Of a DNA stretch of 64,000 nucleotides, positions 15,521 through 24,176 are shown one piece after another. Below the pieces are notes generated by a model that made no database searches, was not told where the DNA came from, and saw only the letters and a list, made by a program, of their open reading frames with translations. Source of the stretch: Bacteroidota bacterium (GTDB lineage: Bacteria; Bacteroidota; Bacteroidia; Chitinophagales; UBA10324); NCBI GenBank assembly GCA_018267315.1, contig JAFDYS010000033.1:50591-114590 (forward strand), given 5' to 3'. The number at the start of each line of letters is the position of its first letter. The stretch's first letter is position 1. Made by a program: the position numbers and the translations under genes.

Positions 15521-17650
15521 ATGAAATCATTTCTTCAAATCACCATTGCTTCAGCATATTTAGCATGCACCTGCTTCACCACCCGGGCGCAACAGGGTGA
15601 ATGGACATGGATCAAAGGAAGCAGCAGCAACAACGGCACGGCTGTATATGGCACACAGGGCGTTTCCGATCCTGATAATACACCAGGTGCCTTATATGAA
15701 CCGATGCAATGGACTGACAAGGATGGAAATTTCTGGATGTTCGGCGGGCTGAAGGATGGATGGAGTGAATACAACACGCTTTGGAAATTCGATCCTTCAA
15801 CTGAAGAGTGGACGTGGGTGAGAGGAAGTTCTTCATGTTGCACTGCCGGCAATTACGGGGTGCAGGGTGTTCCCTCTTCAAGCAATGATCCCGGCGCACG
15901 CGCATGGGGTGGATGGACGTGGGTGGATACATCCGGTAATCTCTGGCTCTATGGCGGCATCGGAAACGATGATGTCGGCGGATACCAGGTTATGAGCGAC
16001 CTCTGGAAATATGATATTGCAAACAATGAATGGACGTGGATGGACGGTCCCAACACCGGAACCGTGGCAGTGTATTACGGAACGAACGGCACTCCATCAT
16101 CCAATACCAGTCCCGGCGCGAGGGCAGAATCCAATGCGGCATGGGTTGATGCTTATGACCGGTACTGGCTTTTCGGCGGAGCGCTTTATATGCCGCAGCA
16201 GGGCGGCTGGAGTATTGCCGGTTTCGGAAATGACATGTGGATGTGGGACCCGGGCATTCAGCAATGGACGTGGATGCAGGGCACACAACAACTGAGTCAG
16301 AGCGGTGTGTACGGAACCCAGGGGGTGGCCGACAGCTCGAACTATCCCCCCGGCCGTGGATCGTATGCGAGATGGACTGACCCGGATGGCAACTTTTATT
16401 TTTTCGGCGGATACAATCTTGGCTATTGCTGGAATGATCTGTGGAAATATGATTGGCAAACCAATGTATTCACGTGGGTGTCGGGGCCCAATTCCAACAA
16501 CGGGTTAGGAACTTATGGAACTCAATGCACGCCTTCTTCATCCAACATCCCGCCGGCGCGATATGAAAACAGAACTTACTGGCAGGATACCTGTGGCAAC
16601 TTCTGGCTCTTTGGCGGAACCAGTTCAGCTACCGGTTACTCGTTTAATGATCTGTGGCATTATAAAGTAGCAGACAATACCTGGACGTGGATGAGCGGAT
16701 CCAATTCGGGAAGCAGTGCAGGAAGTTACGGCACGCAGGGTGTTTCCGATCCAAGCAATCAACCTCCGTCGCGCAGCGGTGGAGTTGGTTGGGTTGATGC
16801 ATCCGGAAATCTCTGGGCATTCGGAGGTGTAACGAGTTTCATCAACAACTACTATAAGAATGATTTGTGGAGATATGTGCTTGATCCGGCATGTCCCGCT
16901 ATTGCAGTTTGTGAACCACCGCTTCCCGCCATCGCAGCATCCGATACTATCGTATGCGAAAAGTTCTGTGTTGACTTCACGGATCTGTCAAACAACAATG
17001 CCGTTTCCTGGCAGTGGACTTTCGAAGGCGCAAGCCCTGCCACGTCCACCGCACAAAACCCTACCAATATTTGCTATGATGATCCGGGCATTTTTGATGT
17101 AACCCTGGTTACTGCCGATGCTGATGGAAATACGCAAACCATCGCCATGAATGATTTCATCACAGTATTCCAGAATCCTTTTGCTCCCGTGATTACTCAG
17201 GATGGAAACGTGCTCACCGCATCATTCGGCACCACCTATCAATGGTACCTGAACGGTAACATCATTCCGGGCGCAACGAGCCAATCGTATGAGATCACTG
17301 AATCAGGTCTCTATACGGTAATCATCACGAATGAAAACACATGCAGTTCTCAATCCAGCGTGCAAGCTTATCTCGTGGGTATGGATGATCCTGAATCACT
17401 ATTCAGTTTACAGGTCATTTCCAATCCCGCAGCAAACAGCACCACAGTCATTATAGAAACGTCAAAGCCGGGCATTGTGCAACTCCGGCTCCTGAACGCA
17501 CTCGGACAGGTGATGTTTATCTCGGAGGAGACTGCAGGTGCACAACTGGTAAAGAAAATTGACCTGAGTAAATTACCGGGTGGAATGTACCTGCTCGATG
17601 TTCGCTCTGCCGAATGGCATGCTACAGAAAAAATTGTTCATACCAATTAA
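15521..17650 (+). CDS. Secreted six-blade kelch-PKD-Ig protein with T9SS sorting domain
   Basis: 709 residues. A signal peptide (MKSFLQITIASAYLACTCF) is followed by six kelch-type blades, each marked by a WTW motif (WTWIKGSS, WTWVRGSS, WTWMDGPN, WTWMQGTQ, FTWVSGPN, WTWMSGSN) with YGTQGV, PGAR and DLWKYD elements between. Kelch propellers bind proteins or sugars, or are enzymes (galactose oxidase); no catalytic residues can be assigned here. A PKD domain (FCVDFTDLSNNNAVSWQWTF) and an Ig-like module (TYQWYLNGNIIPGATSQSYE) come next, then a type A-like sorting domain (VISNPAANSTTVIIE, KLPGGMYLLDV). It is a close paralogue of the next gene, with 11 bases between them. Confidence 0.88.
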   Translation: MKSFLQITIASAYLACTCFTTRAQQGEWTWIKGSSSNNGTAVYGTQGVSDPDNTPGALYEPMQWTDKDGNFWMFGGLKDGWSEYNTLWKFDPSTEEWTWVRGSSSCCTAGNYGVQGVPSSSNDPGARAWGGWTWVDTSGNLWLYGGIGNDDVGGYQVMSDLWKYDIANNEWTWMDGPNTGTVAVYYGTNGTPSSNTSPGARAESNAAWVDAYDRYWLFGGALYMPQQGGWSIAGFGNDMWMWDPGIQQWTWMQGTQQLSQSGVYGTQGVADSSNYPPGRGSYARWTDPDGNFYFFGGYNLGYCWNDLWKYDWQTNVFTWVSGPNSNNGLGTYGTQCTPSSSNIPPARYENRTYWQDTCGNFWLFGGTSSATGYSFNDLWHYKVADNTWTWMSGSNSGSSAGSYGTQGVSDPSNQPPSRSGGVGWVDASGNLWAFGGVTSFINNYYKNDLWRYVLDPACPAIAVCEPPLPAIAASDTIVCEKFCVDFTDLSNNNAVSWQWTFEGASPATSTAQNPTNICYDDPGIFDVTLVTADADGNTQTIAMNDFITVFQNPFAPVITQDGNVLTASFGTTYQWYLNGNIIPGATSQSYEITESGLYTVIITNENTCSSQSSVQAYLVGMDDPESLFSLQVISNPAANSTTVIIETSKPGIVQLRLLNALGQVMFISEETAGAQLVKKIDLSKLPGGMYLLDVRSAEWHATEKIVHTN

Positions 17651-17661
17651 ACCTACATGAC

Positions 17662-19752
17662 ATGGTATCTCCTGCCCCACTCAGATTTTCATTAGCCGTC
17701 TTCCTTTTCACCTTATCAAACATGGTTAGCGCCCAGCAGGGTGAATGGACGTGGATGCACGGTTGCAATACGAGCGGTTGCAGCCCTACCTGGGGCACGC
17801 AGGGAGTACCTGATCCTGCGAACACACCAGGCGGCGTTTATGCTCCGTACTATTGGGTGGATGCACAAAAGAATTTGTGGATCTACGGCGGTATTGCCGG
17901 TGCCGGATATTTCAATGCGATGTGGAAGTTCGATCCCTCGGTTATTGAATGGACGTGGATGGCCGGAAGCAATTTTTCTTATCAGCCACCGGTGTATGGA
18001 TCGTTAGGACAATTTGGAGCAACCTATACTCCCGGATACCGCGCATTCGGATCCGTGTCATGGACTGACAACGACGGAAAATTCTGGTTGTTCGGAGGCG
18101 ATGGATGGGCAGGTACACTCGCCGACTTGTGGCAGTATGATCCCTCGGTTAATCAATGGGCATTAATGAACGGAAGTCCCACTGCAGGGGTATCGGCCAA
18201 TTACGGTACCAAGGGAGTTCCTGCAGCAACCAACACGCCGGGCAGCCGCAGGGAAGGAAATGCAACCTGGGTGGATGCCGATAACAACCTGTGGATGTTT
18301 GGAGGAGAAACGAGCGGCTTTTTCCGAAACGACATGTGGAAGTATGACGTAAGTCTGGGTCAATGGGTGTGGATGGCCGGCTCATCGCAATTGAATCAAG
18401 CGGCAACCTATGGAACACAGGGCGTGGCTGATTCGCTGAACGTTCCCAGCGGGCGATCATCCTATTGTAAATGGCAGGATGCCGACGGAAATTTCTGGCT
18501 CTTTGGTGGTGGCAATTGGAACAGCGCACAATACTATGCTGACCTGTGGAAGTATGATCCTGCTGTGAATGTATGGACCTGGATGTCGGGTGCTTCATCC
18601 GCCAATGCGGAAGCCAATGCCGGTAACTTGTGCGATTCATCTGCTTCATATTATCCGGCGGCCCGGTTTGAAGACCGCTCCTGTGCAACGGATCCATGCG
18701 GAAACTTCTGGATGTGGGGCGGCATTCATAATACCGGTAACAGCCAAACCAATAATGATCTTTGGGTTTACCGTCCGCAACAGAATGACTGGACTTATTC
18801 CAACGGGCCGCTCACCTATAATGGCAGCGGGGTGTATGGCACTCAGGGGCAATCCTCGCCATCCAATGTTCCGGGTGCGAGGATGGGTTCCATCATGTGG
18901 TTCGATTCAACAGGTACCCTTTGGATGTTTGGCGGCTCTCCATCCTGGTTTCTATCCTACTATAATGATGTATGGAGATTCGTACCCGATCCGGAATGTC
19001 CCGCTATCATTAACTGCAGCACCGCACCCGTGGCTGCACTAAGTGCTTCTGATACCACACTCTGCGAAAAGTTCTGCATTGATTTTACAGATCAGTCACA
19101 GAACGATCCCGTTTCCTGGCAGTGGATTTTTGAGGGCTCCGTGCAGGGCACTTCCACCGAACAAAACCCTCAAGACATTTGCTACGATGATCCGGGCGTC
19201 TTCGGTGTGACACTCATAGTCACCAATTCATCCGGAGTAACGGATACGCTGGAAATGCCGGACTTCATTACAGTATATCCCAACCCGTTTGCACCAACTA
19301 TCACACAAGACGGGAATGTACTCACCTCATCATTCGGCACCACCTATCAATGGTTTCTGAACGGTGACGTCCTGTCAGGCGCCACCAATCAATCTTATGA
19401 GATCACCGAATCGGGATTATATACGGTTGTGATCACAGATGAAAACGGTTGCAGCGCACAGGTGAGTTACCAGGCGTACCTGGTTGGTATTGATGATCCG
19501 CAAAACCCTTTTTACATCTACGTTTCAGGAAATCCGGTGTCTGATGAACTCATAGTAAAGGTCGCCTGCCACTGCATGCCGGAGGTTTCAATCCTCAATG
19601 TAATTGGTCAAACGATTGTGAGCATCTCACCGTTTGAATCATTATCGCCATTACTGATCCGGCAGGATGTAAGCACATTACCTGCAGGCACGTATTTCCT
19701 GAAGGCAACGTCCGGTTCAAATACCCGGGTGATCCGGTGGATCAAGGACTAG
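17662..19752 (+). CDS. Secreted six-blade kelch-PKD-Ig protein with T9SS sorting domain, paralogue of the preceding gene
   Basis: The start is placed at the ATG 17662, giving 696 residues and a signal peptide (LRFSLAVFLFTLSNMVSAQQ). The frame extends upstream into the previous gene and is not used. Six kelch blades are visible (WTWMHGCN, WTWMAGSN, ALMNGSPT, WVWMAGSS, WTWMSGAS, WTYSNGPL). The PKD module (FCIDFTDQSQNDPVSWQWIF) and Ig-like module (TYQWFLNGDVLSGATNQSYE) follow. The sorting domain is less canonical (VSGNPVSDELIVKVAC, TLPAGTYFLKA). The order of modules equals that of the preceding gene, so the pair arose by tandem duplication. A bidirectional terminator follows immediately. Confidence 0.88.
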   Translation: MVSPAPLRFSLAVFLFTLSNMVSAQQGEWTWMHGCNTSGCSPTWGTQGVPDPANTPGGVYAPYYWVDAQKNLWIYGGIAGAGYFNAMWKFDPSVIEWTWMAGSNFSYQPPVYGSLGQFGATYTPGYRAFGSVSWTDNDGKFWLFGGDGWAGTLADLWQYDPSVNQWALMNGSPTAGVSANYGTKGVPAATNTPGSRREGNATWVDADNNLWMFGGETSGFFRNDMWKYDVSLGQWVWMAGSSQLNQAATYGTQGVADSLNVPSGRSSYCKWQDADGNFWLFGGGNWNSAQYYADLWKYDPAVNVWTWMSGASSANAEANAGNLCDSSASYYPAARFEDRSCATDPCGNFWMWGGIHNTGNSQTNNDLWVYRPQQNDWTYSNGPLTYNGSGVYGTQGQSSPSNVPGARMGSIMWFDSTGTLWMFGGSPSWFLSYYNDVWRFVPDPECPAIINCSTAPVAALSASDTTLCEKFCIDFTDQSQNDPVSWQWIFEGSVQGTSTEQNPQDICYDDPGVFGVTLIVTNSSGVTDTLEMPDFITVYPNPFAPTITQDGNVLTSSFGTTYQWFLNGDVLSGATNQSYEITESGLYTVVITDENGCSAQVSYQAYLVGIDDPQNPFYIYVSGNPVSDELIVKVACHCMPEVSILNVIGQTIVSISPFESLSPLLIRQDVSTLPAGTYFLKATSGSNTRVIRWIKD

Positions 19753-19756
19753 AATA

Positions 19757-19775
19757 AAAAGCGGTAGCCGCTTTT
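19757..19775. terminator. Bidirectional terminator between convergent genes
   Basis: AAAAGCGG (19757-19764) and CCGCTTTT (19768-19775) form a perfect 8-base stem with a TAG loop. A run of A's on the left and T's on the right makes it usable from both strands. It overlaps the stop codon of the minus-strand gene. Confidence 0.75.
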
Positions 19776-20664
19776 AGTTCTGAACTTCGAACGACCCTGA
19801 TTTGACCGGAACTTGGTTCTCATCAAGAATCTGGAAGAAGTAAAATCCAGGACGAAGGTTATGGGTTGCCAGAACGTATTCATGCGTCGGCATATCCTTC
19901 AGGTCAACCATTCTTCCCAAATAATCAAACACAACAATGGATAGTTTATCCGGGGTGGGAGGCAACGTGACCGTAACATAATTCACGGCTGGATTAGGAT
20001 AAACCTTCACTTCCATTTCAGACAATTCAGCGACGCCGGTGGCCAGATCACTGAAGGCCAGATTATCTATTCTCAACTTAGTGCCGGCAGGCGGATCCTG
20101 ACCCAGTGCCGTAGATGAAGTGAGCATGATCATGGCGGAATCAGGAATGCCCGGAGTCACATAATCAAACGGAATGCTGAAAAAGATGTAGTCGAAATTC
20201 GACTCATAAAATTTCGCAATCGCCCATGCGATAGTATCCCTTTTTTGAGTGGTGGAATTCCATTGCCACAGTACGGCTCCTGCTCCTGAGGTATCGGTAC
20301 CGGCGGGATTACATTTATAAAATCCGTTGAAGAAGATGAATGGATAATCACAAGCAAATCCTCCGATGCATCCCTCGGCATTAATATCAAAGTAACCGTT
20401 CGAGCAGAGGACACCGGGCACGCTAAAATTGTCGCCGGCTTTGGTAACCATTTTCGCCGCAAGACCTTCCACAGAAATCGTGTCAGACTCCACCGGTTTC
20501 ACACCAAAACCTGCCGTGAGATAATTGTTGGAACCCCAGGAAGCCGGATCTTCATAATCACCGTAATCAATCCAATCATTGAAATTCCAGTTGGGAATCG
20601 GATTCTCCTGAGCATAGGCGTTTGCGATAACACAAACCGTAATAAGAGTAAAGAGCTTTTTCAT
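19774..20664 (-). CDS. Secreted protein with T9SS type A sorting domain
   Basis: 296 residues, with a signal peptide (MKKLFTLITVCVIANAYAQ). The N-terminal ~190 residues resemble Bacteroidota surface lectin-like domains (the PCMD type begins with a similar PNWNFNDWIDYG and WGSNNYLTAG), including a late RIDNLAFSD strand. A carbohydrate-related role is only a family-level guess. The end is a clear type A sorting domain (VYPNPAVNYVTVTL, NLRPGFYFFQIL). It stands alone between two terminators: one overlaps its own stop codon, and the other, at 20789-20821, ends the operon upstream of it. Confidence 0.8.
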   Translation of the reverse strand: MKKLFTLITVCVIANAYAQENPIPNWNFNDWIDYGDYEDPASWGSNNYLTAGFGVKPVESDTISVEGLAAKMVTKAGDNFSVPGVLCSNGYFDINAEGCIGGFACDYPFIFFNGFYKCNPAGTDTSGAGAVLWQWNSTTQKRDTIAWAIAKFYESNFDYIFFSIPFDYVTPGIPDSAMIMLTSSTALGQDPPAGTKLRIDNLAFSDLATGVAELSEMEVKVYPNPAVNYVTVTLPPTPDKLSIVVFDYLGRMVDLKDMPTHEYVLATHNLRPGFYFFQILDENQVPVKSGSFEVQN

Positions 20665-20788
20665 TGGGATCGAATTTGATTCTATACGTGATAATAAAAT
20701 TTTTGTTGTCCGTAAAATTATGGCATTCCCCGTTTCACCACGGCTTTTGACGCGGGCTTATCAACGCGTTTGCGGCAAACGTACATAA

Positions 20789-20821
20789 ACAAAAAGTTCC
20801 TCCGGAAAACCGGAGGAACTT
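20789..20821 (-). terminator. Rho-independent terminator of the PorP/OmpA operon
   Basis: AAGTTCCTCCGG (20794-20805) and CCGGAGGAACTT (20810-20821) form a perfect 12-base stem with an AAAA loop (TTTT in the RNA). On the minus strand it is followed by a T run (plus-strand AAAAA at 20791-20795). It lies 25 bases beyond the stop codon of the OmpA-family gene. Confidence 0.88.
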
Positions 20822-20845
20822 AATGAGATATTAATCGGGAAGGAA

Positions 20846-22957
20846 TTACTTGTCCTCCTTGTCTTCGTTTTGATCTTCCTGATCGGGCTGCTGCTCCTGG
20901 ATTTCATCGGGATTGACCTCGAAGCCCGGATTGCCGATATCGTAGATGAGTTCCTTGCCAGGAATGGTACCGATTACTTTGAACTCCGTTCGGCGATTCA
21001 ACTGGCGACCTTCCGGATTGTCTTTCCCGTTCGGCAAGGTGTTAGGCGCGATCGGCTTCGATTCGCCATAGCCCTTTGCCACCATGCGATCTGAAGAAAT
21101 TCCTTTCGATATCATATAGTCCACTACACTTTGCGCACGGGCTTGCGAAAGTTTCATGTTGTATTTGTCATTGCCCTTGCTGTCAGTGTGTGAACTGATT
21201 TCAACCTGGATGGCCGGATTATCAATAAGAATTTGATAGAGTGAATCCAGACCCGGTTTCGACTCAGGACGCAGATTGGCACTGTCGAATCCGTAGAAGA
21301 TATTCTGAATTCTAACAGCACCTTTCGGAATCTTCTTCATATAGATGTCCACGCGCATGGTGTCGTTATCATCTCTTTCAGAAACAGCGAATGATGCCGA
21401 GCCGGTGAGATAACCCTCTTTCGTTGACTTCAGCGAGTAACTCTTAAACGGTTTAGTGTTAAAGAAATAAAGGGTGTCCTTCCTGGAAACGTAATTACCG
21501 ATCTGCATACTCTTGTCATCCAGAAACATCACCTTGGCGCCCGGAATCAGTTCACGTGTATCCATGTCATACACATTTCCGCGAACGGCATAGTAAACTT
21601 TCTTGGGATACTCAATGCGCCAGATATCATCGCAACAGGTTTCGCTCTTTACTGAAATGGTTCCGGGGCGGTTGGATACTACATAACCACTGTATCCATT
21701 ATCATCCATTACGAAGTACATGTCATCCACACTTGAGTTAATCGGGTATCCCATGTTAATCGGATTCTCCCAGCGCTTTTGCGATCCTTTGGTTCTGAAA
21801 ATATCAGAGCCACCCATGCCAATCATACCATTGGAACTGAAATAGAGTGTGCCTGTCTTTGAATCGTAGAAGGGAGTGGTTTCATCGCCTTCGGTATTGA
21901 TTTTTCTACCGGCATTTTGCGGGTTCATGAACTTACCAGATTTATCACGGGTCGCAAACCAGATGTCGAGACCTCCTTCACCATTCGGGCGATCACTTAC
22001 CCAGTAGAATACTTCACCCTGCTTGGTCATGGCAACGGCCGGCTGTGTATTGGTGGAGCCGGCCATGTTGATAATATCATCAAGTCTGGCAGGATCACTC
22101 CATTTGCCGTCTTTGAATTCACTTACGTAGATCTCACAGTGCATTTTCATGGTGTCATTCATCAACTGGCACTTGGTGAAGTAAAACCGTTTCTTGTCAG
22201 GTGACATGGTGCCATTACCTACGTGGGTATTTGCATCATTCCAGGGTGTCCATTTCACTTCCCGTCCCTTGTCATAATTCCAACCTGCTTTACTGCTGCC
22301 ACTCACATCACTGATATAAAACTGAGCGTACTTGTTGTTCTTCTTCATTTCATCCAGCATGATAATGGAATCACTCTTCAATGAAGCAAAGAGAAGCGCG
22401 GTGTCACCCAAAGGCAGCGGTGCGAAATCAGTGTACGGATTATTTACCGTGGCTCCGATGTGCGTGACTTTTACCGTATCCGGCTTAGCCATTTTCTGAG
22501 TGGCAAAGTCGCAACCCTTTGATTGGTTCTTGGCCAGTTTCTTATACTTCTGTGAATCGGGACCTTTGTATTCTTTAGAAAACTTATCAAAAACTTTCTT
22601 CGCCTCATCGTATTTGCCGTTGTACATCAATGTCTGCCCATACAGATACGGCGCCAGCGGATAGCCGGCATCATTCATATCCACCAGTTTCTTATACCAT
22701 TCCTCGGCGGCCTTGTAATCGCGCAGTTTGAACTGGCAGTCCGCAACCTGGTTCACCACATAGGCATTGCCTGCCTGTTTCTGATCCACGGCTTCATAGT
22801 ACTGCGATGCATTGTAAAAGGAGCCGATGCTGTACAGGTAGTCGGCCATTTTCAGACTCTTCTTGAAACTCAGATTCTGAATAGGAAAATCCTGCGCCTT
22901 CAATCCGGAAACGGATGCGGTGATCAGAAGTGCAAGTGCTATTCTCAAATATTTCAT
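20846..22957 (-). CDS. OmpA-family protein with TPR and PD40 propeller (PorE-like)
   Basis: The start is the ATG at 22955-22957 (703 residues), which gives a normal signal peptide (MKYLRIALALLITASVSGL). Domain order: TPR-like repeats at ~30-140 (LYSIGSFYNASQYYEAV, YGKYDEAKKVFDKF type); a WD40/PD40 propeller at ~160-460 (VTHIGATVNNPYTDFAPL, MSPDKKRFYFTKC, EVFYWVSDRPNGEGGLDIWF, LYFSSNGMIGMGGSDIF); a carboxypeptidase-regulatory-like domain at ~470-555 (VRGNVYDMDTRELIPGAKV); and an OmpA C-terminal domain at ~565-675 (ISSHTDSKGNDKYNMKLSQ, GYGESKPIAPNTLPNGKDN), which binds peptidoglycan. The tail is acidic. This domain order matches PorE of the T9SS, but many Bacteroidota carry several such proteins next to PorP/SprF genes, so an accessory for the neighbouring cargo is more likely than the core component. 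Confidence 0.88.
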   Translation of the reverse strand: MKYLRIALALLITASVSGLKAQDFPIQNLSFKKSLKMADYLYSIGSFYNASQYYEAVDQKQAGNAYVVNQVADCQFKLRDYKAAEEWYKKLVDMNDAGYPLAPYLYGQTLMYNGKYDEAKKVFDKFSKEYKGPDSQKYKKLAKNQSKGCDFATQKMAKPDTVKVTHIGATVNNPYTDFAPLPLGDTALLFASLKSDSIIMLDEMKKNNKYAQFYISDVSGSSKAGWNYDKGREVKWTPWNDANTHVGNGTMSPDKKRFYFTKCQLMNDTMKMHCEIYVSEFKDGKWSDPARLDDIINMAGSTNTQPAVAMTKQGEVFYWVSDRPNGEGGLDIWFATRDKSGKFMNPQNAGRKINTEGDETTPFYDSKTGTLYFSSNGMIGMGGSDIFRTKGSQKRWENPINMGYPINSSVDDMYFVMDDNGYSGYVVSNRPGTISVKSETCCDDIWRIEYPKKVYYAVRGNVYDMDTRELIPGAKVMFLDDKSMQIGNYVSRKDTLYFFNTKPFKSYSLKSTKEGYLTGSASFAVSERDDNDTMRVDIYMKKIPKGAVRIQNIFYGFDSANLRPESKPGLDSLYQILIDNPAIQVEISSHTDSKGNDKYNMKLSQARAQSVVDYMISKGISSDRMVAKGYGESKPIAPNTLPNGKDNPEGRQLNRRTEFKVIGTIPGKELIYDIGNPGFEVNPDEIQEQQPDQEDQNEDKEDK

Positions 22958-23005
22958 GGTTAGATTTTTAGTGTGTTTGCTGATTGAGGTTTCCGTTTTT
23001 AACAA

Positions 23006-24016
23006 TTAGTAGCGCGGACAGAAGAAGATCGGTTTATCAAGAACAAATCCTCCGAGGCAGCCGGTATAGCCCAGTGATAACTCAAAACCGCCGTTGCCGT
23101 TGCTGGCTTCGTTAAGTGAAGAAGTATTCACATCATAGCTGAATCCGAAACGCACGTGTTTGTAATCAATGCCGATCATGGGGATCACCGCATCGTTCAA
23201 CCGATACCAGGCACCGCCGAAAATCTTCACATCACTGTTGATGGAATAAGAAACCATGGCGCCTACGTTAATTTCCTGTGCTTTTGCCTGGGTCATAAAG
23301 AGCAATTGGGGTATGAGATCCAGTTTATCAGTTAACCCGAGTCGCACACCGCCATGTCCCACGATGCGCATATCCAGTTTGTTGTCTGGTCCGCTATTCA
23401 GGAATTTCTCCTTGGGAGAGAGCAGGTGAAATGCAGCGCCGCCGAGAAAAATATCAGCATTCTTTGAAGCAGCATAGGACAAATAGGCGCCTGCATTCAG
23501 ATCAACATATCCGAACTTATCATCAAACGCTTCCTGATTGGAGAGAGTGGGATCAAAATCCTCCCCGTTGAACTGCTCTTCAAACGTTAGCTTGCTGAAA
23601 TCAATTTTCTTCTGCGTATATCCAAACTGAATTCCTAAAGAGAGATTGAGTTTGCGGTTAGAGGTTACGGCAAACTGATAAGCCGCCGATCCTTGAATGG
23701 TGAGATTGCTCAGGTCACCGGCGCCGGCCTTATCATTGAGGATAAGCGCCCCTGCAGAGAGTGTTCCTTTCTTAATCACGCGTTGCAACACATTGTTGAT
23801 GTCAAATGATATCGACGGTGTTTGATACGGGTCATCACTCACACTACTCCACTGGTTACGGTACATCGCGCCCACGCGATAGTTGCACTCATTCAATCCG
23901 GTAAGGGCCGGGTTGAGTGTTAAAGGCGATGCATAAAATTGTGAGTAGTGAATATCCTGTGCAAACGAAACGGCGGAGATTACGACTGCTGCCAAAAGCA
24001 AGGAAAATTTTCTCAT
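23006..24016 (-). CDS. PorP/SprF-family type IX secretion outer-membrane protein
   Basis: 336 residues, with a signal peptide (MRKFSLLLAAVVISAVSFAQ) followed directly by the family hallmark DIHYSQFYASPLTLNPALTG. Further motifs are YRNQWSSVSDDPYQTPSISF, GAGDLSNLTIQGSAAYQF, and a barrel of amphipathic strands ending KHVRFGFSYDVNTSSLNEAS and GGFELSLGY. PorP/SprF proteins form outer-membrane beta-barrels; SprF in Flavobacterium is needed for secretion of the type B cargo SprB. Here two type B cargo genes lie directly upstream and an OmpA-type gene 48 bases downstream on the same strand, so this copy is probably dedicated to them. Confidence 0.93.
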   Translation of the reverse strand: MRKFSLLLAAVVISAVSFAQDIHYSQFYASPLTLNPALTGLNECNYRVGAMYRNQWSSVSDDPYQTPSISFDINNVLQRVIKKGTLSAGALILNDKAGAGDLSNLTIQGSAAYQFAVTSNRKLNLSLGIQFGYTQKKIDFSKLTFEEQFNGEDFDPTLSNQEAFDDKFGYVDLNAGAYLSYAASKNADIFLGGAAFHLLSPKEKFLNSGPDNKLDMRIVGHGGVRLGLTDKLDLIPQLLFMTQAKAQEINVGAMVSYSINSDVKIFGGAWYRLNDAVIPMIGIDYKHVRFGFSYDVNTSSLNEASNGNGGFELSLGYTGCLGGFVLDKPIFFCPRY

Positions 24017-24176
24017 CAGCTCAAATGTGTTTTGGGTTTATGAATTCATTATTTGAATAAAACAAGATTCGGTTGAAAGATATGAAATGATTCCGTTCAC
24101 GCAAACCGGAATCGTCTGGTGTAAGCGAAGGTTGGGGTCGGGTAATTGCATGTTGTGGTAAATGTAAAAAGTTTCG

